Shown here piece after piece: positions 8,487-15,859 of a stretch of 64,000 nt of DNA (its first letter is position 1; the number at the start of each line of letters is the position of its first letter). A program made the position numbers and the translations under genes. This DNA comes from Myxococcus stipitatus (GTDB lineage: Bacteria > Myxococcota > Myxococcia > Myxococcales > Myxococcaceae), in NCBI RefSeq assembly GCF_037414475.1, contig NZ_CP147913.1:4402001-4466000 (forward strand), in the 5' to 3' direction. Under the pieces are notes generated by a model. That model saw only the letters and a list, made by a program, of their open reading frames with translations. It did no database searches and was not told the origin of the DNA.

Positions 8487-8897
8487 TCAAGTCCGAGTGG
8501 AAGAAGACACTCCGGATTGAAGCCGGGTGAGGACGGAGGTGTCCTCGCCGTCCAGGGTGGCCCCCAGGGATTGGGCCTCGGCGTACAGCGCGAGTGCGTA
8601 CCGGAAGCGGACAGCCGCCGTCGCGGGGTCTCCCTGGTCCTGGTGCAGCTCCCCATCCTCCGCCACGAGCCGGGCGAGCACCTTCACCCTCGACGGCTCT
8701 CCCAGGAGGCGCGCGGTGGAGGAGGCGTCCACCATGAGCAGGGCGTCGTACTCCATGCCCAGGGTGTCGAGCGCGGTGGCGCGCAGGAGTCGGGCCGCGT
8801 CGTCGAAGCGCTTCTCGCGGCGGGCCTTGAGGAGCCGGGCCAGCGCGGCGGCGAACTGCTCGACGAGTCGCTCGATGTAGTCCTTGCGGATGGACAT
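8487..8897 (-). CDS. Small conserved protein, helical, unknown function
   Basis: 136 residues from ATG 8897 (MSIRKDYIERLVEQFAAALA), with GGTCAGCCTTCTCCC upstream and no strong ribosome site. It is almost wholly helical and charged, with an RxLKARREKRFDDAARLL segment that recalls a TPR-like helical pair. The N-terminus resembles short proteins of the DUF6483 type from memory; I could not verify this. It has no signal peptide or membrane segment. It stands alone, divergent from the TssB-TssC fusion gene (start 9037, 139 bases away), so the two may share a control region. Confidence 0.7.
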   Translation of the reverse strand: MSIRKDYIERLVEQFAAALARLLKARREKRFDDAARLLRATALDTLGMEYDALLMVDASSTARLLGEPSRVKVLARLVAEDGELHQDQGDPATAAVRFRYALALYAEAQSLGATLDGEDTSVLTRLQSGVSSSTRT

Positions 8898-9036
8898 GGG
8901 AGAAGGCTGACCTCGGCGGGTGGAACACGCAAGCACCAACCCCCGGAGTCCCAAGTGGGCAGGGGTGCCCCTTCGCGAATGACACCCACTGCCGCTAACG
9001 TGCGGCACCTGACTCTTGTTGGCTGGGGGGCGGTTC

Positions 9037-10674
9037 ATGAGCCGGAGCGGAAGCAATGCGGAAGCAGCACGCGTGCGGTGGTTCGTGGCGGGGGCGTTCT
9101 CCTCCACGCCCACGGGGCGGCGCTTTCACCTGACGCCAGACACCTTCGCGAGCGAGCTGGCCAAGGCCACCCGCCAGGTGCGCGTCACCGTGCCGGACCG
9201 GCTGGGCGCGGCGGACACCTGTCCGGTGGAGCTCTCGTTCGAGCGCCTGCGTGACTTCAGCGTGGCGGAGGTGCTCCCGCGCCTGCCGAGGCCGCGCGAG
9301 CTGCATGCGCTGCGAGACACCCTCATGGGCCCCATGCCCTCCGAGGAGGTCGTCCAGCGCGTGACGCGCATCACGGGACCCGGGCGACTGCCGGACGCCG
9401 TGGCCGCCGCGCTCCGCGACGCGGAGCCTCGTGCCTCCGCGCCTCCGCCAGGCGCGGCCACGGGAGATGAGTCGCTGGTGGAGAGCCTGCTTCAACAGGC
9501 GGAGAAGGCCTCTGCGACGCAGAACGCCTCGCGCGCCGTCAGCGCGTTCATCAAGGCCATCAATCCCAGTCCGCGGTCCTCCACGGCCTCGGGGCCCACG
9601 GGCGCCGCGCGCAAGGCGGTGAAGGACCTGGTCGACGAGACGCTGCTCCGATGCGCGACGGACGTGCTCATCGCGGAGCCCGTGGCCCGGCTGGAGTCCG
9701 CGTGGCGGGGGCTGAAGTGGCTGGTGGACCAGTGCCCCACGTCCGCGGGCATGGCGGTGGAGGTGCTCGACGTGAGCCGCGCGGAGCTGCCGGGCGCGCT
9801 CGAGGAGGCCCTCTCCGGCGAGCCCTTCGAGCGGCCCGACGCGGTCTTCGTGGTGGACACGAATGACGACGTCGCGGTGCTGGCCCGCCTCGCCGCGTTG
9901 GGGGAGCGCGCGCAGCTCCCCATCATCGCCGCCGTGGCGCCGTCGCTCCTGGGCCTGTCTCCGGATGAGCTCTCGCTGGGCCTGGATGACGGCCGCGAGA
10001 AGGTCGCCGAGGCGTGGAAGGAATTGCGCCAGGACGAGTCCTCGCGGTGGCTGTGCGCGGTACTCAACCGCGTCGTCGTGGCCAACGAGGCGAAGGCGAA
10101 GCGGTGGGCGTTCACCAGCCCCGCGCTCGCGGTGGCGGCCATGCTCGCGGCCAGCTTCCGGGAGACACGCGCCTTCGCGCGCATCGTGGGCCAGCCCGGG
10201 AGCGTGCGTGCGCCCGCGCTCTGGGAGGTGCCCGCGGGCCGGGACAAGGGCCTGTCCATCCCCACGGAGACGTTCCTGCCCATCCGCGCGCAGACGAAGC
10301 TGGAGGCCCACGGGGTGCTGGGGCTGGGCAGCCGGCGCGACGCGGACGCGGTGCTGCTGGCGGCGGCGCCCATGGCCTTCGGCGGAGGCTACGCGGTGCC
10401 ACTGCCCGCGCAGGTGCTCACCGGCCGCATCGTCCGCTTCGCCACGTGGGTGAGGGACCAGCTCCCTCCAGGCTCGGGCAACGTGGAGGTGGCCGCCATC
10501 TTCTCGCAGGCCGCGGAGGTCTTCCTCTTCCAAGGCGCCAGCGAGCAGGGACAACTGCACGGAGAGCTGGTCCCCACGGACCACGGCCCCGGGGTCCACG
10601 TCACCGCCACCGTGCGCCCGGAGCACGCGGGCACCCGCTTCCAGCTCGCCTTCACGCTGCCCATGCGGGGCTGA
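9037..10674 (+). CDS. TssB-TssC fusion protein related to the type VI sheath
   Basis: 545 residues from ATG 9037 (MSRSGSNAEAARVRWFV), with a GGGGGG run 6 bases upstream. Residues about 10-110 follow the TssB pattern: WFVAGAFS, VRVTVPDRLG, then PVELSFERLRDFSVAEVL and LHALRDTL. Residues about 190-400 follow TssC: VARLESAWRGLKWLV, a stretch ending in DAVFVVDTND, LPIIAAVAPSLLGLSPDEL, and WKELRQDESSRWLCAVLN. The conserved TssC 'PRFLLR' patch is replaced by LNRVVVAN. A linker rich in Ala/Pro joins the halves. TssB and TssC are normally separate and build the contractile sheath. No other sheath, baseplate or ATPase gene is nearby, so whether it assembles a sheath is open. Confidence 0.8.
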   Translation: MSRSGSNAEAARVRWFVAGAFSSTPTGRRFHLTPDTFASELAKATRQVRVTVPDRLGAADTCPVELSFERLRDFSVAEVLPRLPRPRELHALRDTLMGPMPSEEVVQRVTRITGPGRLPDAVAAALRDAEPRASAPPPGAATGDESLVESLLQQAEKASATQNASRAVSAFIKAINPSPRSSTASGPTGAARKAVKDLVDETLLRCATDVLIAEPVARLESAWRGLKWLVDQCPTSAGMAVEVLDVSRAELPGALEEALSGEPFERPDAVFVVDTNDDVAVLARLAALGERAQLPIIAAVAPSLLGLSPDELSLGLDDGREKVAEAWKELRQDESSRWLCAVLNRVVVANEAKAKRWAFTSPALAVAAMLAASFRETRAFARIVGQPGSVRAPALWEVPAGRDKGLSIPTETFLPIRAQTKLEAHGVLGLGSRRDADAVLLAAAPMAFGGGYAVPLPAQVLTGRIVRFATWVRDQLPPGSGNVEVAAIFSQAAEVFLFQGASEQGQLHGELVPTDHGPGVHVTATVRPEHAGTRFQLAFTLPMRG

Positions 10675-10684
10675 TGGCGACGGG

Positions 10685-10717
10685 CTCCGGGAGGGCGCGA
10701 GCACACGCCCTCCGGAG
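10685..10717. terminator. Bidirectional terminator hairpin
   Basis: CTCCGGGAGGGCG at 10685-10697 pairs with CGCCCTCCGGAG at 10706-10717 with one bulged G. It lies between two convergent genes, 11 bases after the TssB-TssC stop and 10 bases after the GNAT stop. Confidence 0.65.
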
Positions 10718-10726
10718 ACATGGTGG

Positions 10727-11263
10727 TTACGGAGTCGAGCCCTTCAACGGCATCACATACGCCTCCAGGGACACGGAGGGCAGGACCATGTCTCCCGCGG
10801 GCTCACGCAGGTAACCGCGGTTCATGTACATGCGCGCCACGCCCTCGACGCCCAGCCGGACGTGGAGGCAGATGGCCTCCACGCCCCAGCTCCGGGCCAG
10901 GTTCTCCGCGGCGTCGAGCAGCGGCCGGCCCAGCCCCTTGCCATGCATCTTCACCGAGGTGGCCAGGCCTCGCAGGTCCGCCGCGTTGGGCAACCACGCC
11001 TCCGACCCCGGCGCCCCTGGAGGAAACAACGCCACCGTCCCCACCACCTCGCCGTTGAGCTCGGCCACCATCACCGTGGCGACCTTGCGCCGCGCGGCCA
11101 CGTCCCTCAGCTCGCGCTTGCGCTCCTCGGTGTAGACCAGTTCGGGGAACTTCTTCGCATACTGGGAGATGAAGGCCTCCACCAGCAGCTCCCCCACCAC
11201 CTCATCGTCCTCGGGCCGCGCCTCACGGACAACCACCTGCCCCAATACATCCTGTGCACTCAT
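10727..11263 (-). CDS. GNAT family N-acetyltransferase
   Basis: 178 residues from ATG 11263 (MSAQDVLGQVVVREARPED). It should transfer an acetyl group from acetyl-CoA to an unknown amine. The acetyl-CoA site is visible as the pair LATSVKMHGKGLGRPLLDAA, equivalent to motif A (R/Q-x2-G-x-G/A), followed by GVEAICLHVRLGVEGVARMYMNRGY, typical motif B. An EGEVVGTVALFP-like strand precedes it. Size is normal for the family. It stands alone, convergent with the TssB-TssC fusion. Its start codon abuts the ATG of the remnant on the other strand, sharing the sequence CATATG. The longer frame to 11701 is spurious. Confidence 0.85.
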   Translation of the reverse strand: MSAQDVLGQVVVREARPEDDEVVGELLVEAFISQYAKKFPELVYTEERKRELRDVAARRKVATVMVAELNGEVVGTVALFPPGAPGSEAWLPNAADLRGLATSVKMHGKGLGRPLLDAAENLARSWGVEAICLHVRLGVEGVARMYMNRGYLREPAGDMVLPSVSLEAYVMPLKGSTP

Positions 11264-11725
11264 ATGCCCCCGGCCCATACCACGGGCCCACCAGGAGCGC
11301 CTCCCTCTCCCAACCCGCTCGGTGCCCCTCCCCACGGCACATCGCTTGCCACGACCAACAGCTTCGGCGCGGGCTTGTACGCAGGCGAGCGCTTCTCCTT
11401 CGGCGAGCGCCCCCTCCAAGGTGTCTTCCTCTCCGCCCCGGGAGCCCTGACCTGGTTCGACTCCCAATCCGACCCCGGATACGAAAGGAGCGGCAGCCGT
11501 CAGTCCCTGGGGGGGCTGGTGGGCTACTCCCATGCGTTCGCGAAGCGCTGGCTCGTCTCCGTCGGCGCGGGCGTCCAGCACGTGGTGACCCGGACCCAGA
11601 GCAAGCCGCCCCTGCTTCCCGTCTGCATCTACCTCGTGTGCCTCAGGGAGCCCGGAGAAACCGTGCGCACGGAGAAGGAGACCGTCGAACCCCTCGTCCA
11701 ACTGGGAACCACTTTCAGGTTCTGA
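11264..11725 (+). pseudogene. Outer-membrane barrel gene remnant (C-terminal part)
   Basis: From about 11350 the frame encodes beta-barrel-like sequence: NSFGAGLYAGERFSFGER, LGGLVGYSHAFAKRWLVSVGAG, and a last strand ending TVEPLVQLGTTFRF, with a terminal phenylalanine as outer-membrane barrels require. But only 3-4 strands are present and the codons from ATG 11264 (MPPAHTTGPPGAPP) give no signal peptide, so the 5' part of the gene seems lost. No ribosome site is visible. The complete relatives are probably DUF3575-like outer-membrane proteins; that is a guess. Confidence 0.5.
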
Positions 11726-11792
11726 GCCCGGACACCCGAATCCAAGACAAAAGTTTCACACACCCGGCGGAACCGGATGTCTAACTTTTCAA

Positions 11793-11808
11793 CCCAGACG
11801 TATCTGGG
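11793..11808. promoter_or_regulatory. Small hairpin upstream of the 55-residue peptide gene
   Basis: CCCAGA-CGTA-TCTGGG lies about 90 bases before ATG 11896 in a stretch poorer in GC than the surroundings. It could end transcription from the remnant gene or act as an operator. Confidence 0.3.
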
Positions 11809-11895
11809 GTGTCCTGATAAATCTCAGTTGTCTTTCATTGCCGGCGACAGCATCTTGTCGGGGCCGTACGGACACACATTCAGGAGACAAACACC

Positions 11896-12063
11896 ATGTC
11901 GGCTCGAAAGACCCTCCGTGTTGCCGCTGTCCTCGCCGCCACCGCCGCTGTCTTTACCGTGACCACGGGCTTCAAGCCGGCGGCCCCTGCCTCCGAGTGC
12001 GCCCCGATTTGTTACAAGCACCCCATCACCGGCCAGCTCATCTGCACGGCTCCCTGCCCGTAG
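11896..12063 (+). CDS. Small exported four-cysteine peptide
   Basis: 55 residues, below usual gene-finding limits. ATG 11896 follows AGGAGACAAACACC, a good ribosome site. Residues 1-30 are a signal peptide (MSARKTLRVAAVLAATAAV, then a cleavable ala-rich end near APA-S). The mature part is about 23 residues with four cysteines arranged C-x3-C-x10-C-x3-C (ECAPICYKHPITGQLICTAP), symmetric enough to form two disulfides. A strong hairpin follows at 12100-12138. It has no neighbour partner. Function unknown; a small secreted or periplasmic disulfide peptide. Confidence 0.75.
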   Translation: MSARKTLRVAAVLAATAAVFTVTTGFKPAAPASECAPICYKHPITGQLICTAPCP

Positions 12064-12099
12064 GCCTCCGCGCCCTTCCGGGCACGGCGTAGAAGTTCA

Positions 12100-12138
12100 A
12101 AGGGGCCTGGTCCGCGCATGACGCGGAGCAGGCCCCTT
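12100..12138. terminator. Strong bidirectional terminator hairpin
   Basis: AAGGGGCCTGGTCCGCG at 12100-12116 pairs with CGCGGAGCAGGCCCCTT at 12122-12138 around a 5-base loop, with 16 of 17 positions matching. It lies between the four-cysteine peptide gene and the convergent permease gene that ends at 12173. Confidence 0.8.
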
Positions 12139-12172
12139 CTCACGAGACACGGGTGGATTTCCGGTGGCGCAT

Positions 12173-13396
12173 TTACTCCGTGCGCATCGCCTCCACGGGG
12201 TCCAGCTTCGCCGCGCGCGCGGCCGGGTAGATACCGAAGCCCAGGCCCACACCGCTGCTCATCGCCAAGGACAACCACACCGCCCAGGCCGGGACCTCGG
12301 TGGGCAATCCAATCACCCACCGCACCAGGTGGGACGCGCCGATGCCCAGGGCCACCCCCAGCGCGCCGCCCGTCAGCGACAGCACCACCGCCTCCGTGGC
12401 GAACTGCGCCAGGATGCGCCGCTTCTTCGCGCCCAGCGCCTTGCGGATTCCAATCTCCCGCGTCCGCTCCGTCACGGCGACGAGCATGATGTTCAGGATG
12501 CCGATGCCCCCCACCAGCAGGGACAAGAGGCACACCCCGAAGCTGGCCGCGGAAATCACCTTGGACATGCCGTTGAACATCTCCGTGGCGCTCTCGTTGG
12601 AGAACACGAAGAAGTCATCGGGCGCCAGCGGCGCCAGGCCGTGCCGCCGGCGCATCAGGAGGGTCACCTCGTCCTCCGCGCGCTTGAGCACCTCCGCCGT
12701 GTGCGCCTGGACGCTCACCCGGTAGTCCCCCACGCCGAACAGCGGCTTGAAGGTGGTCAGCGGAATCATCACGCTGTTGTCCTGTCCGCCCCCGCCCAGG
12801 AAGCTCCCCTTGCGCAGGAGCGTCCCCACCACCAGGAACGTGCGGCCCTTCAACCGGAACGACTGCCCCAGCGCCTGCGTGCCGGGCCACAACACGTCCG
12901 CGATGTTCTGGCCAATCACCGCCACCTGGCGGCCATCCATGTACTCCACGTCCGTGAAGGCGCGCCCCGCCGCCACCATCACCGAGTTCGTCTGGAAGTA
13001 CTCCGGCGTCCCCGCCCACACGCCGATGTTGGCGCGCGTCTCACGCAGCGCCGTGTAGAGCTTCTGTCCGCCCTTGGAGTCCTCGCCCGCCGCCGTCAGC
13101 ACCGAGGGCAGCTTGCGGATGGCCTCCAGGTCCGCCTCCGTGAAGCGCGGCCGCTTCGCCAGCTCCGCCGCCGACAGGCTGCCCGCGCCGAAGGGCAGCC
13201 GCTGCACCTGGAAGCAGTTGGCGCCCAGCTCCGACATGTTCTCGTTCACCTGGTTGCGCAGGCCCTCGATGATTCCCATCATCGACACCACCGTGGTGGC
13301 GCCGATGACGATGCCCAGCAGCGTCAGGAAGGAGCGCAGCGGGTTGGAGACGAAGGTCCCGAACGCCAACCGCAAGGTATCCAGCAAGGCCATCAT
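12173..13396 (-). CDS. MacB/FtsX-type ABC transporter permease
   Basis: 407 residues. The layout is one N-terminal membrane helix (NPLRSFLTLLGIVIGATTVVSMMG), a large periplasmic MacB_PCD-like domain (about 45-260), then three C-terminal helices of the FtsX fold with the marker VGGIGILNIMLVAVTERTREIGIRKALG. Such permeases move lipoproteins, peptides or drugs, or transmit mechanical signals, with a separate LolD/MacB ATPase. It follows a paralogous permease by 12 bases; the two are probably a heterodimer. No ATPase or periplasmic adaptor gene is present in this window beside them, which is unusual unless it lies elsewhere in the genome. Confidence 0.9.
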   Translation of the reverse strand: MMALLDTLRLAFGTFVSNPLRSFLTLLGIVIGATTVVSMMGIIEGLRNQVNENMSELGANCFQVQRLPFGAGSLSAAELAKRPRFTEADLEAIRKLPSVLTAAGEDSKGGQKLYTALRETRANIGVWAGTPEYFQTNSVMVAAGRAFTDVEYMDGRQVAVIGQNIADVLWPGTQALGQSFRLKGRTFLVVGTLLRKGSFLGGGGQDNSVMIPLTTFKPLFGVGDYRVSVQAHTAEVLKRAEDEVTLLMRRRHGLAPLAPDDFFVFSNESATEMFNGMSKVISAASFGVCLLSLLVGGIGILNIMLVAVTERTREIGIRKALGAKKRRILAQFATEAVVLSLTGGALGVALGIGASHLVRWVIGLPTEVPAWAVWLSLAMSSGVGLGFGIYPAARAAKLDPVEAMRTE

Positions 13397-13408
13397 GGAA
13401 GGTGTTCC

Positions 13409-14635
13409 TCAGTCGTGGCGGAGCGCTTCCACCGGGTCCAGGTTCGCCGCGCGCGCCGCGGGCCAGATGCCGAACAGCAGGCCCACCGCCGCCGCGAAGC
13501 CCACGCCTCCCACGATGGTCAGCGGCTTCACCGCCGCCGCCAGGGGCGTAATCCACGACACCGTCTTCGCCAGCCCCAAGCCCACCAGCGTCCCCATCAC
13601 CCCGCCCACCGCGGACACACTCGCGGCCTCCATCAGGAACTGGAGGATGATGGTGCGCTTCCTGGCCCCCAGCGCGCGCCGCACGCCAATCTCCCGCGTC
13701 CGCTCGCGCACCGACACCAGCATGATGTTCATGATGCCGATGCCGCCCACCAGCAGCGTAATCAACCCCACGCCCGTGGCCGCGCCGTACAGGGCGCCCG
13801 TGAGCTGCGCGTACATGTTGGCCAATTGCTCGGGGCGGTTGAGCGCGAAGTCGTCCTTGGCCCCGGGCGGCGTCCTGCGCTCGCGGCGCAGCGTGGCGGC
13901 GAGCAGGTCCTGCGCCTTGAGCACGTTGTCGGGTGAGTCCACCATCACGTTGATGACGGGCGAGTTGCGCTTGCCGAAGTGCGTCTGGAAGGAGCGGTAG
14001 GGAATCAGCACCTGGAGGTCCTGGTTCTCCCCCAGCACCGTCCCCTTGGACTCCATGACGCCCACCACGCGGTAGGGCTTGGTGCCCAGCACCATCCGGT
14101 GGCCCACCGGGTTGAGGCCCGGGAACAGCGTGCGCGCCACCTCCGAGCCCAGCACCACCACCTGCGAGCGCGTCTCCACGTCCGCCGTGGTGAGGAAGCG
14201 GCCCTGGTCCACGTTGAGCGACGAGATGAGGGCCACCTCCGGCGTGGAGCCCAGCACCACCACCGAGGCCATCCGCCGCTCCAGGAACCGCGCCTCCACC
14301 CGCTCGAAGTAGATGGGCGCCACGGCCACCACGTGCTCGGAGGACTTGAGGATGGCGGGGACCAGGTCCGCCGACAGGTTCTTCCGGTTGCGGTACTCCC
14401 ACCAGTCCCCGCCCATGGCCCAGGGGAACTTGGAGACCTGAATCGTGTTGGAGCCAATCTGCGCGAGCTGGTCCGCGAATGACTGGTTGATGCCCTGGAT
14501 GATGCCGACGATGGCCAGCAGGGTGCAGACCCCCACCCCGATTCCCACCGTCGTCAGCACGGTCCGCAGGCGGTTGGCCTTCAGCGAGAACAGGGCGATG
14601 CGCCCGCCCTCCCACACGTCGACCCTGAAGCTCAC
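13409..14635 (-). CDS. MacB/FtsX-type ABC transporter permease
   Basis: 408 residues from GTG 14635 (MSFRVDVWEGGRIALFSLKANRLRT by GTG). Same plan as its downstream partner: an N-terminal helix (RTVLTTVGIGVGVCTLLAIVG), a periplasmic domain with GSEVARTLFPG and VVGVMESKG that are typical of MacB_PCD, and three C-terminal helices with LVGGIGIMNIMLVSVRERTREIGVRRALGA. It is the upstream half of a permease pair. The gap to the cysteine desulfurase stop (14696) is 60 bases on the same strand, so they could be one transcript, but no functional link is evident. Confidence 0.9.
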   Translation of the reverse strand: MSFRVDVWEGGRIALFSLKANRLRTVLTTVGIGVGVCTLLAIVGIIQGINQSFADQLAQIGSNTIQVSKFPWAMGGDWWEYRNRKNLSADLVPAILKSSEHVVAVAPIYFERVEARFLERRMASVVVLGSTPEVALISSLNVDQGRFLTTADVETRSQVVVLGSEVARTLFPGLNPVGHRMVLGTKPYRVVGVMESKGTVLGENQDLQVLIPYRSFQTHFGKRNSPVINVMVDSPDNVLKAQDLLAATLRRERRTPPGAKDDFALNRPEQLANMYAQLTGALYGAATGVGLITLLVGGIGIMNIMLVSVRERTREIGVRRALGARKRTIILQFLMEAASVSAVGGVMGTLVGLGLAKTVSWITPLAAAVKPLTIVGGVGFAAAVGLLFGIWPAARAANLDPVEALRHD

Positions 14636-14695
14636 GTGAAACCCTCTCGCACGGGCCCAAGGCCCCGCACCCGCTGCATGCTCTGGTTCCAGCCC

Positions 14696-15847
14696 CTACG
14701 CCAGAGCCTGGTGGTTGATTGCATTCCAGCCGCGAATGAGTGCGTCGGCCGCCCGGTCCACCTCGTCCTGGGACGTGTCCGGCCCCAGCGACAGGCGCAC
14801 GGAGCCCAGGGCCTCCTGCTCGCCCAGCCCCATGACCCGCAGGACGGGTGACGCCGTCTCGCCCCCTTCGTGGCACGCCGAGCCCGTGGAGGCGGCGATC
14901 TCCGGGGTCGCCGCCAACACCGCGCCGCCGCGGACGCCGGGGAAGCGGACATGCAGTGTGTTGGGCAGCCGCTCCGCGTCTTGACCGCTCAAGGCCAGTC
15001 CCGGAATCGCGACACGAAGCCGCGCCCACAGCCGCTCGCGCAGGGCCACCTGGTCCGCGATGCCCCGCGCGAGCCGGCGCCCCGCGAGCTCACACGCGAC
15101 GCCCAGGCCCACGGCATGGGGCACGTTCTGGGTCCCCGGCCGCAGGCCCCGCTCCTGCCCGCCGCCCAGCGTCACCGCCCGGAGCGGTGTGCCCTGACGC
15201 ACGTACAGGGCCCCCACGCCCTTGGGGGCGCGCAGCTTGTGTCCCACCAGCGTGAGCAGGTCCACCCCGAGCACCGCCACGTCCACCGGCACCTTCCCCA
15301 CCGACTGCGCCGCGTCCGTGTGCACGGTGACCCCCTGCCGACGCGCCAGGGCCGCCACCTCCGCCACGGGCTGGAGCACGCCCGTTTCGTTATTGGAGTG
15401 CATCAGTGACACAAGCGCGGTTTCGGAGTCCAGGGCACGCGCGGCGTCCTCCACCCGCACGCGGCCTTGCGAGTCCACCGGCAGCCACGTCACCCGCCAG
15501 CCGCGCCACTCCAGCGCGTCACAGGGCAGGCGCGTGGCGGGGTGTTCGATGACGGAGGTGATGAGGTGGCGGCGCTCCGCGCGGGCCTCGGCGGTGCCTC
15601 GGATGGCCAGGTTGTTGGCCTCGGTGCCGCCGGAGGTGAACAGCACCTCGGAGGGCTTCGCGCCGATGAGCGCGGCCACCTTGGCGCGGGCAGCCTCCAG
15701 CGCCTCGAGCGCGCGGCGCCCATAGGGGTGGCCGCTGGACGGGTTGCCGAAGTGCTCGCGCAGGTACGGCAACATCGCGTCCACCACCTCCGGGTCCACG
15801 GGGGTGGTGGCGTTGTGGTCCAGGTACAGCGGGTGCTCGGGGCTCAT
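14696..15847 (-). CDS. Cysteine desulfurase (NifS/IscS family)
   Basis: 383 residues. A PLP enzyme that removes sulfur from cysteine as a persulfide for Fe-S clusters or thio-modifications. Visible: the N-terminal YLDHNATTPVDPEV, TSGGTEANNLAI, the PLP lysine in VGHKLRAPKGVGALYV, GGGQERGLRPGTQNV and the active cysteine in STGSACHEGG. The compact loop around the cysteine resembles group I NifS/IscS proteins. ATG 15847 follows the stop of the lysyl-oxidase gene by 12 bases. No iscU, iscR or tRNA-thiolation gene is nearby, so the acceptor is unknown. Confidence 0.93.
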   Translation of the reverse strand: MSPEHPLYLDHNATTPVDPEVVDAMLPYLREHFGNPSSGHPYGRRALEALEAARAKVAALIGAKPSEVLFTSGGTEANNLAIRGTAEARAERRHLITSVIEHPATRLPCDALEWRGWRVTWLPVDSQGRVRVEDAARALDSETALVSLMHSNNETGVLQPVAEVAALARRQGVTVHTDAAQSVGKVPVDVAVLGVDLLTLVGHKLRAPKGVGALYVRQGTPLRAVTLGGGQERGLRPGTQNVPHAVGLGVACELAGRRLARGIADQVALRERLWARLRVAIPGLALSGQDAERLPNTLHVRFPGVRGGAVLAATPEIAASTGSACHEGGETASPVLRVMGLGEQEALGSVRLSLGPDTSQDEVDRAADALIRGWNAINHQALA

Positions 15848-15859
15848 GGCCCCGGAGGT

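Noticed and set aside
9016-9036. TTG start for the TssB-TssC fusion
   Set aside because: ATG 9037 has a G-rich ribosome site at proper spacing and begins the conserved part soon after.
10862-11263. Plus-strand extension of the barrel remnant to 287 codons
   Set aside because: This part is antisense to the GNAT gene and rich in His/Arg/Gln without beta-barrel character.
13041-15029. 662-codon minus-strand frame across both permeases and the desulfurase
   Set aside because: Out of frame with three genes that have clear domains and motifs.
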